The notes beneath the pieces are model-generated. The model was not told the origin of the DNA. It saw nothing but the letters and a program-made list of their open reading frames with translations, and did not search any database. Both the position numbers and the translations under genes were made by a program. Positions 7,338-14,527 of a stretch of 22,130 nt of DNA are shown piece after piece; within the stretch, counting starts at the first letter, position 1; every line of letters starts with the position of its first letter. This DNA comes from Deltaproteobacteria bacterium (GTDB lineage: Bacteria > Desulfobacterota > Syntrophia > Syntrophales > Smithellaceae), in contig SBEK01000050.1 of the NCBI GenBank assembly GCA_009668925.1, positions 1 to 22,130 on the forward strand. The letters run 5' to 3'.

Positions 7338-7865
7338 TCAGACCACCGGCAACTCCGCCTTCTTTTCTTGTTTGGCCTGTTCGTCGAGGATGATGCCGAG
7401 CGCGAACCTGGCCGCCTTGCCCACGAGCGTGGAGCAGCCTTCAGGCAATCCCGCGGCCTGGGCCGCTTTCATGTCTTCCATGTCGTAGAGATTGAAAAAA
7501 CGGCCGAACTGTTTGACCTGAATATCGTGGCAGCGGCAGGTGGAAAATTCCGCGATAAACTGCTCGTGAAATTGTTTTGAAAGCAGGAGCGCTTTAAGTT
7601 GTTTGCCCACCCGGGCCATGTCTTCCTTCTTTCTTCCGAAAAAGTAACTGATGGCCATCGTCCCGCCGGACAGAGCGCCGCAGTGGCCGTCGCCGGTGAG
7701 GCCCACCCCGTCGGCAAATCCCGTGGCGGCCCGGACGACGGCTTCATCGTCCACGCCCAGCACTTCAAGTATGGCGGAAAGTGAACACTGCGCGCAGTTG
7801 CCGCCCCGGAGTTCATAGGCTTTCGCCCTCTTGTAGACTTCGTCCAGCATTTCTTCTTTGTTCAT
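7338..7865 (-). CDS. C_GCAxxG_C_C family redox-type protein
   Basis: A 175-residue protein of the cysteine-rich C_GCAxxG_C_C family, widespread in anaerobes. Visible motif residues are GGNCAQC (21-27), the HCGALSGG block (61-68), CRC (110-112) and Cys144 in PEGCSTLVG. Members are suspected to bind a metal or Fe-S centre or act in redox reactions, but the biochemistry is not settled. I chose the ATG at 7865, which has GGAGG about 8 bases upstream; the in-frame ATG at 7889 overlaps the repeat element at 7885-7953 and has no such site. It lies between the Fe-S/FAD operon and the PPOX gene on the same strand. It is separated from the operon by a repeat, so cotranscription is uncertain. Confidence 0.85.
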   Translation of the reverse strand: MNKEEMLDEVYKRAKAYELRGGNCAQCSLSAILEVLGVDDEAVVRAATGFADGVGLTGDGHCGALSGGTMAISYFFGRKKEDMARVGKQLKALLLSKQFHEQFIAEFSTCRCHDIQVKQFGRFFNLYDMEDMKAAQAAGLPEGCSTLVGKAARFALGIILDEQAKQEKKAELPVV

Positions 7866-7884
7866 TAATTGTTTCCTCCATATT

Positions 7885-7953
7885 GTCATTCCCGCGAAGG
7901 CGGGAATCCAGTACGATCAAATGCTCCTGGATACCGGCCTACGCCGGTATGAC
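7885..7953. repeat. Dispersed palindromic repeat (GTCATTCCCGCG type)
   Basis: The element starts GTCATTCCCGCGAAGGCGGG, a hairpin of its own (CCCGC / GCGGG), and ends with a second hairpin, ACCGGCCTACGCCGGTATGAC. This two-hairpin form is a common bacterial intergenic repeat. It lies just upstream of the ribosome binding site of the 7338-7865 gene. The remaining gap to 8032 has GTCGCAATTGTGAC and a partial copy GTCGCAATTTACAC but no gene. Confidence 0.8.
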
Positions 7954-8032
7954 GAACTTGTATGTTCATTGTCGCAATTGTGACGCAGCATGCGCTTTGG
8001 AATGACAGCCTGTGTCGCAATTTACACGTTCA

Positions 8033-9208
8033 TCACTTTTGTGCTTTGGCCAGAATTTCGCCGATGCCCAGCACCTCCAGTTTATCTTCCAGGTTTTCCA
8101 TTTTCACCGCATCGGTGAGCATCTTGGCACAGTTGGGGCAGGCGACCGCAATGATGTTGGCGCCGGTTTCCAGCGCTTCGCGGACGCGGACGCGCGGGGC
8201 GCTGTCCGGGGCCGTCCCCAGAATGTCCGTAAAGAAATTTCCTCCTCCGCCGCCGCAGCAAAAAGCATCCGGGCCGTTACGGCGCATCTCTGAAAGCTGC
8301 GCCTGGGGAATGGCTTTTAGAACTTCCCGCGGCGCCTGGTAGATCTGCTGATGCCGGCCCAGGTAGCAGGGGTCATGGTAGGTGATTTTCGCCGGTGAGG
8401 CTGTGAGCTTTATTTTTTTCTTCCTAATCAGATCAGCGAGCACCTCGGTATAATGCAGCACCTTGAATTTTCCGCCCAGTGCCGGATAGTCCTTCTTGAA
8501 GGTGTTGAGCGCGTGCGGATCAAGGGTAATAATTTTTTTGATGCCTTTATCCTTGAATTGCTCAATGTTGGCCTGCGCGAGCTCCGCAAACAATCCCATT
8601 TCCCCCATGGCTCGCACATCGTTTCCGTCGCAGGTTTCTTCATTTCCCAGAATGCCGACGGATACGCCCGCGTCAACCAGCATCCGTCCCACGCTCTTGG
8701 CCATTTTCTGGCCGACTTCGTCATAGGAGCCCACCGAGCCCGCATAGAACAGGTATTCCTGGTCGGTGTAAGGCTGCAGGCCCGTGCCGCGCCCCCAGTT
8801 TCCCCGCTCGGATTGCGGCCGCTTGTAGGGATTGCCGCTTGCGGCGATGGCTTTGAAATAGTCCCGCACTCCCGGCGGGACGCGCCCGTCATTGACGAGT
8901 TGGGCCCGGGCCTCCTGGAAAATCTCCGGCAGAAAATCTTTGAATTTCGGGAAGACGCACTGCGTCTTGCAGTTGTCGCAGGTCACGCACGAAAACATGA
9001 TTTCGGCAAAGCGGGGCGTCGCTTCAATGTCGCCTTGCAGCCAGGCGCGGATGAGCCACATCCGGCCGCCGGGCGAATAGGTATCCCAGCCGAAGGCCTT
9101 GTAGGAGGGGCAGTTGAAATCGCTGTAGTCCGAGGGGAATTTGCAGTAGCCGCAGCGGAAACAGCGGTGGACGATGTCGGCGTGTTGCAGGTTGCGCAGG
9201 TAAGTCAT
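8033..9208 (-). CDS. CCG-domain iron-sulfur oxidoreductase subunit (GlcF/HdrD-like)
   Basis: A 391-residue electron-transfer subunit. The N-terminal ferredoxin-like part holds two four-cysteine sets: Cys16, 19, 22, 33 and Cys74, 77, 80, 84. The second half carries two cysteine-rich CCG-type domains, as in GlpC, GlcF and HdrB/HdrD. Seen are ETCDGND, then DPCYLGRH with FCCGGGGG, then ACPNCAKM. Such subunits take electrons from a flavoprotein to the quinone pool or a thiol or ferredoxin partner. Its ATG overlaps the stop of the FAD subunit by four bases (ATGA), so the two are translationally coupled and almost certainly form one complex. It has no transmembrane segment. Physiological acceptor is unknown. 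Confidence 0.88.
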   Translation of the reverse strand: MTYLRNLQHADIVHRCFRCGYCKFPSDYSDFNCPSYKAFGWDTYSPGGRMWLIRAWLQGDIEATPRFAEIMFSCVTCDNCKTQCVFPKFKDFLPEIFQEARAQLVNDGRVPPGVRDYFKAIAASGNPYKRPQSERGNWGRGTGLQPYTDQEYLFYAGSVGSYDEVGQKMAKSVGRMLVDAGVSVGILGNEETCDGNDVRAMGEMGLFAELAQANIEQFKDKGIKKIITLDPHALNTFKKDYPALGGKFKVLHYTEVLADLIRKKKIKLTASPAKITYHDPCYLGRHQQIYQAPREVLKAIPQAQLSEMRRNGPDAFCCGGGGGNFFTDILGTAPDSAPRVRVREALETGANIIAVACPNCAKMLTDAVKMENLEDKLEVLGIGEILAKAQK

Positions 9209-10587
9209 GAGTTCACCTCCCAGTTGCCGGGATTCATGATCCCGCAGGGATCCAGGTTTTTCCTGATCATCCCCAGGAGCTTTAGGGCATTGGGCTCCAT
9301 CTTCTCCATCACCATTTTCTGCTCCATGTAATTGGGCTTCCAGGGTACGCCGCCCATCTCCAGGGCGAACGCCGTCGCTTCATCCAGCGCCTCTTTGACC
9401 CGGGCCATCATCGCCTTGTCATTGCGGTTGAAGGCAAACGAGATGCTGAACATCATGCAGTGGCCGCCGGAAATAAGCCGGGCCGAGCTGGCGTAAAGGA
9501 CATTGTACTTTTGGGCCAGTTCGACGACTTTGGCGGCATACTGCGGAAAATGTTCGATGATCGTGATCGGCCCGGAATACTCGAAACCGCCGCCTTTGGG
9601 AACGTCCGCAAAGTCGGCGATGTTGCGGCCCGGCATCTGCAGCAGCGCTTCCTTCATATACTGGACGCTCATGAAGCCGCCGTCTTTCGAATCCATGAAT
9701 TCCTGAAGCGTGTCCCAGATCATCTTGCGTTTGAATTCGATTTCCTCTTCCGTGTCCCCTGTAAAATAAAGGGTGATATGAAAGTTGCCCAGAAACATCA
9801 GCGGCTTCGGCTGAAACCAGACGTTCACGTCTTCGAGCATTTCCAGATGCGTCAGCTTGTAGAGAATGACCGGCACGAGATCCACCCGGTCGGTGACAAA
9901 CAATTCCACTTCCCGAATTTTTTTGTTGGGGAAAAGCTTCATGCCCACCTTGGTGATGATGCCCGTGGTGCCGAGCCACCCTAAAAACAATCCCGAAAGA
10001 TCGGGGAGCGTCGGGCTCTTGGAAAACCAGTAGGGCCCGATCGAAGGCGAACCGACGAGGCACACATCACCCGTCGGCAGGACCACTTCCAGTCCTGTCA
10101 CCATGTCGGAATTGAAGCCGTATTGGTTCGTGAGCCGGCCCTGGCCGTGCAGGGCGACATTGGCGGCGATGGTGGTGGTGGGCGGCGCGTCGGGCAGGCT
10201 GTGGCGCAGTGTGGGATGTTTTTCCTGCAGGTAGCTCTTCAGCGCACCCTGCGATGTTCCGCCTTCCACCACGGCGTAGCGGGCCATGGCGTTCACTTCC
10301 AGAATTTTGTTCATCCGCTTCATGTCCAGAACGATGCCGCCTTTGAGCGGAATCACCAGCCCCGTGAGCGACATGCCGTTCCCCATCGGCACGACGGGGA
10401 TTTTTTCGCGGCAGGCGAGCCGGACGATTTTTTGCACCTCTTCGGTTGTTTTCGGCGCCACCACATAATCGGGCTGATGGGGCGTGAGCACTCCAGGGTC
10501 GCGCGAATAGAACCAGAGTTCCTCCGGGGCATTGGAAACGCCTTTTTCGCCGACAATGTCAATGAGGGATGTGAGAATGTCGCTCAT
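9205..10587 (-). CDS. FAD-linked oxidase, GlcD / lactate-glycolate oxidase type
   Basis: A 460-residue flavoprotein of the FAD_binding_4 (PCMH) superfamily. Sequence landmarks are VAPKTTEEVQKIV and PVVPMGNGMSLTG, which hold the FAD pyrophosphate, then YAVVEGGTSQGAL. PDAPPTTTIAANVALHGQG follows, with YGFNSDMVTGLEVVLPTG at the flavin site and GIMNPGNWE near the C-terminus. Such enzymes oxidise hydroxy acids (lactate, glycolate) or phenolic side chains; the PDAPP segment is somewhat like the 4-cresol dehydrogenase branch, so the substrate is open. I chose the ATG at 10587 because GGAGG lies 7 bases upstream and it overlaps the preceding stop as ATGA. It is sandwiched between two iron-sulfur genes with four-base overlaps on both sides. 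Confidence 0.88.
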   Translation of the reverse strand: MSDILTSLIDIVGEKGVSNAPEELWFYSRDPGVLTPHQPDYVVAPKTTEEVQKIVRLACREKIPVVPMGNGMSLTGLVIPLKGGIVLDMKRMNKILEVNAMARYAVVEGGTSQGALKSYLQEKHPTLRHSLPDAPPTTTIAANVALHGQGRLTNQYGFNSDMVTGLEVVLPTGDVCLVGSPSIGPYWFSKSPTLPDLSGLFLGWLGTTGIITKVGMKLFPNKKIREVELFVTDRVDLVPVILYKLTHLEMLEDVNVWFQPKPLMFLGNFHITLYFTGDTEEEIEFKRKMIWDTLQEFMDSKDGGFMSVQYMKEALLQMPGRNIADFADVPKGGGFEYSGPITIIEHFPQYAAKVVELAQKYNVLYASSARLISGGHCMMFSISFAFNRNDKAMMARVKEALDEATAFALEMGGVPWKPNYMEQKMVMEKMEPNALKLLGMIRKNLDPCGIMNPGNWEVNS

Positions 10588-11618
10588 AATGCCGCCTCCC
10601 TTCCTTTTTCGCCGATGGCCATTTTGCAAAGATCGATGATATGCACCGGTTTCAAGCCTCTCTTGGATACCTTCTCCGACAAAGACGACTGGCAGGCCGG
10701 ACAGTTGAACACGCAGTACTCGGCGCCCGCCTTAAGCATGTCGTCGATGTTGCGCTTCTGCACGTCGTCCGCCAGCTTATAGCCGGAAACGGAGCGCAGG
10801 ATTTCCGCGCAGCACAGGGCGTTTTCGTCCTGGTAGAGTCTTTTCGGGGCTTTGACGCCGATCAGTTTGAAGATTTTTTTGACGAGCGGCAGTTTGTCCG
10901 GAATGAGGCGGTTGGAGCAGGGCCGCTGGTAGGCGACGGTAATATTGAGCGGCTTGATATTACCCTTAAGCTCTTTCATTCGCTCGTAGAGATAGTCCAT
11001 GTAGTAAACGGGTTTAAAGGGCACTTCCATGCCGTAGGCTTCGGCAATCGAGGTCAGCGTTCCATAGCATTCGTCATGCATGCAGATCACTTCCCTGACG
11101 CCCAGCTGGCGGTAATTTTCAATGACGACGGGCAGGCGCTCCTTGATCACCGACATGCGGGCGAAGTGCGTGTGGACGGCGGGGCACATGAACTCCGCGC
11201 CGAACACGCCGGCTGCGGCGACATCCCTGAAGATTTCTCCCGAGCCCAGCGGACCCAGATCGGGAATGAAGCAGCACGACAGCGCCTTGTCCTTCACGTC
11301 GCCTACCAGGCATTTGCCCTGCATTGCGGTCATGTTGATCCACTGGTTGGTGATGGGGCGAGGCGCCGTGAACATGCCTTTTTCTTCGCGCTTCTCCGAA
11401 ATGAGGTAGAAAGGATGATTGCCCCGGGTGCAGTATTCCTCGCAGGCGTAGCAGGTGACGCAATCGGCAAGCACGCGGGAATCCTTGCCCTTCATGACTT
11501 TCATCATTTCCCCGTGCGCTTCCTTGTGACCGCTGAAGGTCATGTACTGGCACTTTAACAAACAGTCGGATGATGGACAGGTTGCACACACCTTTTCCCT
11601 GAATTTCAATTTGTACAT
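10584..11618 (-). CDS. CCG-domain iron-sulfur protein, first gene of the Fe-S/FAD operon
   Basis: A 344-residue iron-sulfur protein. The N-terminus has two [4Fe-4S]-type sets: Cys11, 14, 19, 23 and Cys53, 56, 59, 63. The rest carries CCG/HdrB-like cysteine-rich motifs: SCCFIPDLG, RPCSNR, ALCCAEILRS and FNCPACQSS. It shares its plan with the third operon gene but is not a close copy. With the FAD subunit it would give a three-subunit complex having two distinct Fe-S subunits, so electrons from one flavin could leave by two routes; that is inference. GGGAGG lies 7 bases before the ATG. It begins 75 bases after the end of the MerB-like selenoprotein gene on the same strand and may share its transcript. 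Confidence 0.85.
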   Translation of the reverse strand: MYKLKFREKVCATCPSSDCLLKCQYMTFSGHKEAHGEMMKVMKGKDSRVLADCVTCYACEEYCTRGNHPFYLISEKREEKGMFTAPRPITNQWINMTAMQGKCLVGDVKDKALSCCFIPDLGPLGSGEIFRDVAAAGVFGAEFMCPAVHTHFARMSVIKERLPVVIENYRQLGVREVICMHDECYGTLTSIAEAYGMEVPFKPVYYMDYLYERMKELKGNIKPLNITVAYQRPCSNRLIPDKLPLVKKIFKLIGVKAPKRLYQDENALCCAEILRSVSGYKLADDVQKRNIDDMLKAGAEYCVFNCPACQSSLSEKVSKRGLKPVHIIDLCKMAIGEKGREAAL

Positions 11619-11693
11619 TAAGCGCCTCCCAATAAGCTTAAATTAAACCATTCTCGCTTTCCGGAAACGGCGAAGGAGAACAGGGGTTGACGG

Positions 11694-12401
11694 TCATGGT
11701 TTTGTGAGCGACCAGAAGGGACCGGTTTTGCCGATGTCCGCGAGTGCGACGATCCAGTCCAAACTGTATTCGAGCATATGGGAAAAATAATCGGGATCCA
11801 GACGCCGCCGGAACATCCGGCCGGAAAAAAGGTTAAGCAGGCCGGGCAGGGAGAGTATCCCTTCTTCCGTGCCCTCTTGAAACTGCGCCCAGTTGCGAAG
11901 ATGTTCTTCCGACCGGAAGAATGTCATCGTCGATCAGGCGTAGCTCATATCCTTCATCCAGCGGGAAAAAGGAACGGCCACATAGCCGATGACTTCGGGC
12001 GGGTCGGCCTTCAAGATGACGCCGTCGCGGACTTCGATGTGGATGGGTTCACCGCAATCCAGACACGGCGTATCGATGTGCACTGTTTTGCCCGGGAAAA
12101 GCCAGCAGACCGCCAGCGATTCGAAGGCTCACTGGCCGAACCATTTTTGCCGGCCGTCAATTGAGATTCTGAAAGGGGTGGGCTGATTGTTGAAAGGGGC
12201 GAAAGAGGCGATAAGATCCGTGCCGGGTGCGAGCCACCCGGGAACCCGTTTGGCGTAAAGCTCGTGCAGGGTTTTGCGGCCTTCGTCCATGGAAACGCCC
12301 AGTTCTTTTGCTATTTCCGTATAGTGCGGGGCTTGTCCGGTTTCCACCATACGCTTTATGATAACGTGAAACGTTTTATCCAGTGTGCCTGGCTGGTCCA
12401 T
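11694..12401 (-). CDS. MerB-like organometal lyase, candidate selenoprotein with two selenocysteines
   Basis: One frame of 235 codons plus stop, interrupted by two TGA codons at 12131-12129 (residue 91) and 11936-11934 (residue 156). The product matches the alkylmercury lyase MerB, which cleaves carbon-mercury bonds. The N-terminus has a winged-helix-like part (YTEIAKELGVSMDEGRKTL). The core follows: WFGQ-U-AFESL aligns with WC96ALDTL, DTPCLDCGEPI aligns with the Cys117 strand, and YA-U-STMTFFRSEE aligns with the Cys159 segment FCCHVHFFAS. The two TGAs thus fall on both catalytic cysteines, 65 residues apart against 63 in MerB. Each is followed by a SECIS-like hairpin. The MerB aspartate (Asp99) is Glu94 here. 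AGGGG precedes the ATG at 12401. I recall a proposed selenocysteine-assisted organometal system with a MerB-like lyase named SaoL, which this may match. The substrate (organomercury or another organometal) is inferred. The alternative, a pseudogene with two stops, fits poorly. Confidence 0.88.
11904..11921 (-). promoter_or_regulatory. Bacterial SECIS element for Sec156
   Basis: In the mRNA, 19 nt after the second UGA, a four-base loop GGUC (11914-11911) is closed by a perfect seven-pair stem, UUCUUCC (11921-11915) with GGAAGAA (11910-11904). It starts with GG like the first element and lies in the usual distance range. Confidence 0.88.
12096..12122 (-). promoter_or_regulatory. Bacterial SECIS element for Sec91
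   Basis: In the mRNA, 17 nt after the first UGA, a five-base loop GGUCU (12111-12107) is closed by GCUGGC / GCUGGC (12117-12112 with 12106-12101). That is six pairs, two of them G-U. After a two-base mismatch, GAA / UUC pairs further out. The loop and spacing closely match the E. coli fdhF SECIS, where GGUCU comes about 18 nt after UGA. The element is inside the coding sequence, as bacterial SECIS elements are. Confidence 0.85.
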
Positions 12402-12663
12402 AGTTTTCCCCTTTCTGTAAATAATGTATGACGAAAAAAAGCTGCAACACGTGTCGGTTCTTCAGTTACCGCCGGGAGTCCAACGCCGCCGGCTATTTGC
12501 GGCAACGAAGTATATCACTTCCCTTTCAGAAAGCACCACTTTAATTGTGACTGCATGACCGCGCAGAGGATACGAAAAGCGAGTCCGCCCCTGTAATCAG
12601 TTACGCTGGAAGTATGACGTTCCATCGTGTAAAATCAAAGACGTTAAAGGCTGGAGGAGCATC

Positions 12664-12879
12664 ATGTGCCCGAATGAGAAAAAAAATGAGACGGACGGCA
12701 AGCGCCCGGCCAAGACAAGCGCAGATGTCGCCCCCCCGGCCGCCGGCTTCGCCGAACCCTTGGCGGATCTGAACGAACCTCTCCCTGCGGGCTGAAGCAC
12801 CCCAATCGAAGGGGGAACGGTTCGTTTCCCGGGCACATGGTTCAAGATGATCCACTCCTTCTTTTCCAGGGGCCGCTAG
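12664..12879 (+). CDS. Candidate small selenoprotein, 71 residues with Sec44
   Basis: I do not recognise the family. An ATG at 12664 has an excellent ribosome binding site (GGAGGAG, 6 bases away). The frame reads MCPNEKKNETDGKR, an Ala/Pro-rich stretch and NEPLPAG, then meets TGA at 12793-12795. It then continues STPIEGGTVRFPGTWFKMI to a TAG at 12877. The hairpin at 12812-12830 lies 23 nt after the TGA and has a GGUUC loop, so selenocysteine insertion is plausible. If TGA is a stop, the product is a 43-residue peptide. The part after the TGA is richer in aromatic and hydrophobic residues than the part before it, as expected of a folded core. The gene is divergent from the MerB-like gene, with a 262-base shared upstream region, and it ends 17 bases from the convergent thioesterase. 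The only other redox residue is Cys2. Confidence 0.42.
12812..12830 (+). promoter_or_regulatory. SECIS-like hairpin of the small candidate gene
   Basis: The stem GGGGAAC (12812-12818) pairs with GUUUCCC (12824-12830), seven pairs with one G-U. It closes a GGUUC loop (12819-12823) that starts 23 nt after the UGA. An alternative fold using CCCC (12800-12803) with GGGG would compete, so this one is less certain than the two MerB-like elements. Confidence 0.45.
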
Positions 12880-12896
12880 AGCCGCAGGCCCCGCTA

Positions 12897-13382
12897 TTAC
12901 TTTTTCCCGTCAACCGGCGTCAGGTGCTCAGGAATCTGGACCGCAACGACTTCGCCGGTCGCGCAGACTTTGCCGCCGGCGATGAGCCGCGATTCGACAA
13001 TGACTTTGCGGCCCTTGATCTCCTTGATCTTGCTTCGGACTTCCAGCGGTCCGCCGATGGGCGTGGGCAGAAGATAATTTACATGCAGCGACGCCGTCAC
13101 GAACCGCAGAGCCGGTTCGGAGCCCAGTTCGCGGCCCTCCGACCGGTATTTCGCCGCGGCGGCCGTGCCCATGGAATGGCAGTCGATCAGCGAGGCGATC
13201 AAACCGCCGTAGACATTCCCGGGAGCGCCTCCCGTGTAACTGGCCTTGGGGGTGTGAACGCAAACGGTCTCTTCCCCGTCCCAAAAACTTTTGATCTGCA
13301 TACCCTGCTCGTTGAGCCGTCCGCAGCCGTAACAGTGGCTGAAGTGATCCGGGTAGTAATCCTGAAATCCTTTTTTTGTCAT
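12897..13382 (-). CDS. PaaI-family hotdog-fold thioesterase
   Basis: A 161-residue cytoplasmic acyl-CoA thioesterase of the 4HBT/PaaI hotdog type. The N-terminus has the CYGCGRLNEQGMQIK signature (Cys17, Cys20) common in this subfamily. The active-site region is GAPGNVYGGLIASLIDCHSMGTA, where the conserved helix follows the VxGG turn. HVNYLLPTPIGGPLEVRSKIKEIKGRKVIVE forms the central strands. It would hydrolyse a short or aromatic acyl-CoA; substrate unknown. The ATG at 13382 has GGAGG 7 bases upstream. It converges with the small candidate selenoprotein gene, the two ends being 17 bases apart with no clear terminator between them. Confidence 0.85.
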   Translation of the reverse strand: MTKKGFQDYYPDHFSHCYGCGRLNEQGMQIKSFWDGEETVCVHTPKASYTGGAPGNVYGGLIASLIDCHSMGTAAAAKYRSEGRELGSEPALRFVTASLHVNYLLPTPIGGPLEVRSKIKEIKGRKVIVESRLIAGGKVCATGEVVAVQIPEHLTPVDGKK

Positions 13383-13415
13383 GAAGTCTCCTCCGTTAGT
13401 GGATGGTGAATGGTT

Positions 13416-13441
13416 AATAGTGAATAGTGAATAGTGAATAG
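13416..13441. repeat. Heptamer microrepeat AATAGTG
   Basis: AATAGTG occurs three times in a row from 13416 and then AATAG, 3.7 copies. A second heptamer-like run (TTCACCTTTCACCTTTTACC) follows near 13470. The gap 13383-13496 holds no gene. Confidence 0.8.
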
Positions 13442-13496
13442 CATCTCATCGTTCACCGCCTGATTTTCTTTCACCTTTCACCTTTTACCTTGTTGC

Positions 13497-14471
13497 TTAT
13501 GTAAACGTGAGCTTCGTTCCCGCCATGTTCAAAATAAATTGTCCCGGCATCTTCTTTTCGATTTCCAGGATCGCCTTGCGGCCGGTGCAATGCGTCGGGA
13601 CCACATACGCCGGAGAGAATTTTTGCAGCTCTTCCGCGGTGCGTTCGATGATCGGCTCGAAAAACGGGCCGGACAGATGAAAGCCGCCCATCACGGCATG
13701 AATCCGATCAACGCCGGTCGCTTCCATGGCATACTTCACCGTATTGACGATTCCGGCATGCGCGCAGCCGGATAAAATCACCAGCCCCTTGCCTTGAAGA
13801 TGCATGACCACCGATGTGTCGTCTTCAATGGCGTCCTGGACTTCTTTGCCTTCTTCCAGACGATGGGCGATGGGAAAGCCCTTTTCAAATTCCGTCCGGC
13901 GGGGAATGCCGCCCAGGAATAGCACCGTCCCGGCAAGCAAAGGATACGGGGTTTCGGTTTCCACCGGATCAAAGCCCGCGTCCCTGACCCCCTCGCGCGT
14001 CATCTTCGGGAAATAGAACTTGAGCTCCTCGCTCAGCTTCAGATAGCGGGACGTTTTGAAGGCCGTCGGATGAAGCACGAGAGGCAGATTATTCCTGCCG
14101 ATGGCCTGGCCTAAAGCTTTCATGGCGCCGGTGTGATCGCTGTGGCCGTGGGAGAGAACCGCCGCTTCGACCTCACGCAAATTGAGTCCCAGAGACGCCG
14201 CATTCCGGGCCGCGCCGTCTTCGGAAAAGCCGAAATCAAAAAGCAGTGTGTGCGTTTTGCCCTGCACCGTCGTTTTGACGAGCGCCGAAAAGCCGTGCTC
14301 CGCCAGAATGGACGCCTTGATTTTTCCGTCTTTGATGGACATTGCCCGCGTCACCACCGCAGTGTTGTCCATTGCGGTCATTTCGATATAGTTGTCCTGC
14401 AAGGTTATGATTTCCACCTTGTCTACGGCGTTTAATGCTGCTTCCGACTTTGGACGGTTGCTCCCTTGCAT
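13497..14471 (-). CDS. MBL-fold metallo-hydrolase
   Basis: A 324-residue metallo-beta-lactamase-fold protein. The metal site motif is HGHSDH (108-113), followed by downstream ligand regions GCAHAGIVNTV, GGFHLSG and PTHCTG. The arrangement with a Cys-Ala-His motif resembles the group annotated as dihydropterin-methylaminobenzene phosphate synthase-like, seen in many anaerobes; the actual substrate is not known. The first ATG (14471) has only a weak site (AGGACCCGG); a second ATG 30 codons in, before DNTAVVTRA, is possible and would remove a non-conserved N-terminus. It lies 56 bases after the Mrp-type ATPase gene on the same strand and may be the last gene of the DUF134/NifX/Mrp operon. Confidence 0.82.
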   Translation of the reverse strand: MQGSNRPKSEAALNAVDKVEIITLQDNYIEMTAMDNTAVVTRAMSIKDGKIKASILAEHGFSALVKTTVQGKTHTLLFDFGFSEDGAARNAASLGLNLREVEAAVLSHGHSDHTGAMKALGQAIGRNNLPLVLHPTAFKTSRYLKLSEELKFYFPKMTREGVRDAGFDPVETETPYPLLAGTVLFLGGIPRRTEFEKGFPIAHRLEEGKEVQDAIEDDTSVVMHLQGKGLVILSGCAHAGIVNTVKYAMEATGVDRIHAVMGGFHLSGPFFEPIIERTAEELQKFSPAYVVPTHCTGRKAILEIEKKMPGQFILNMAGTKLTFT

Positions 14472-14527
14472 TGTTTTCCGGGTCCTAAAGATATCTGTTC
14501 AAGGACAAAAAGAATCTTGACTCTCTC

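Noticed and set aside
11928..12128. MerB-like gene as a pseudogene with two stop mutations
   Set aside because: Both stops are UGA, both fall on catalytic Cys positions, both are followed by SECIS-type hairpins, and the frame is otherwise intact.
12597..12855. Minus-strand frames of 82 and 84 codons opposite the small candidate selenoprotein
   Set aside because: No ribosome binding site; they are antisense to a frame with a strong one.
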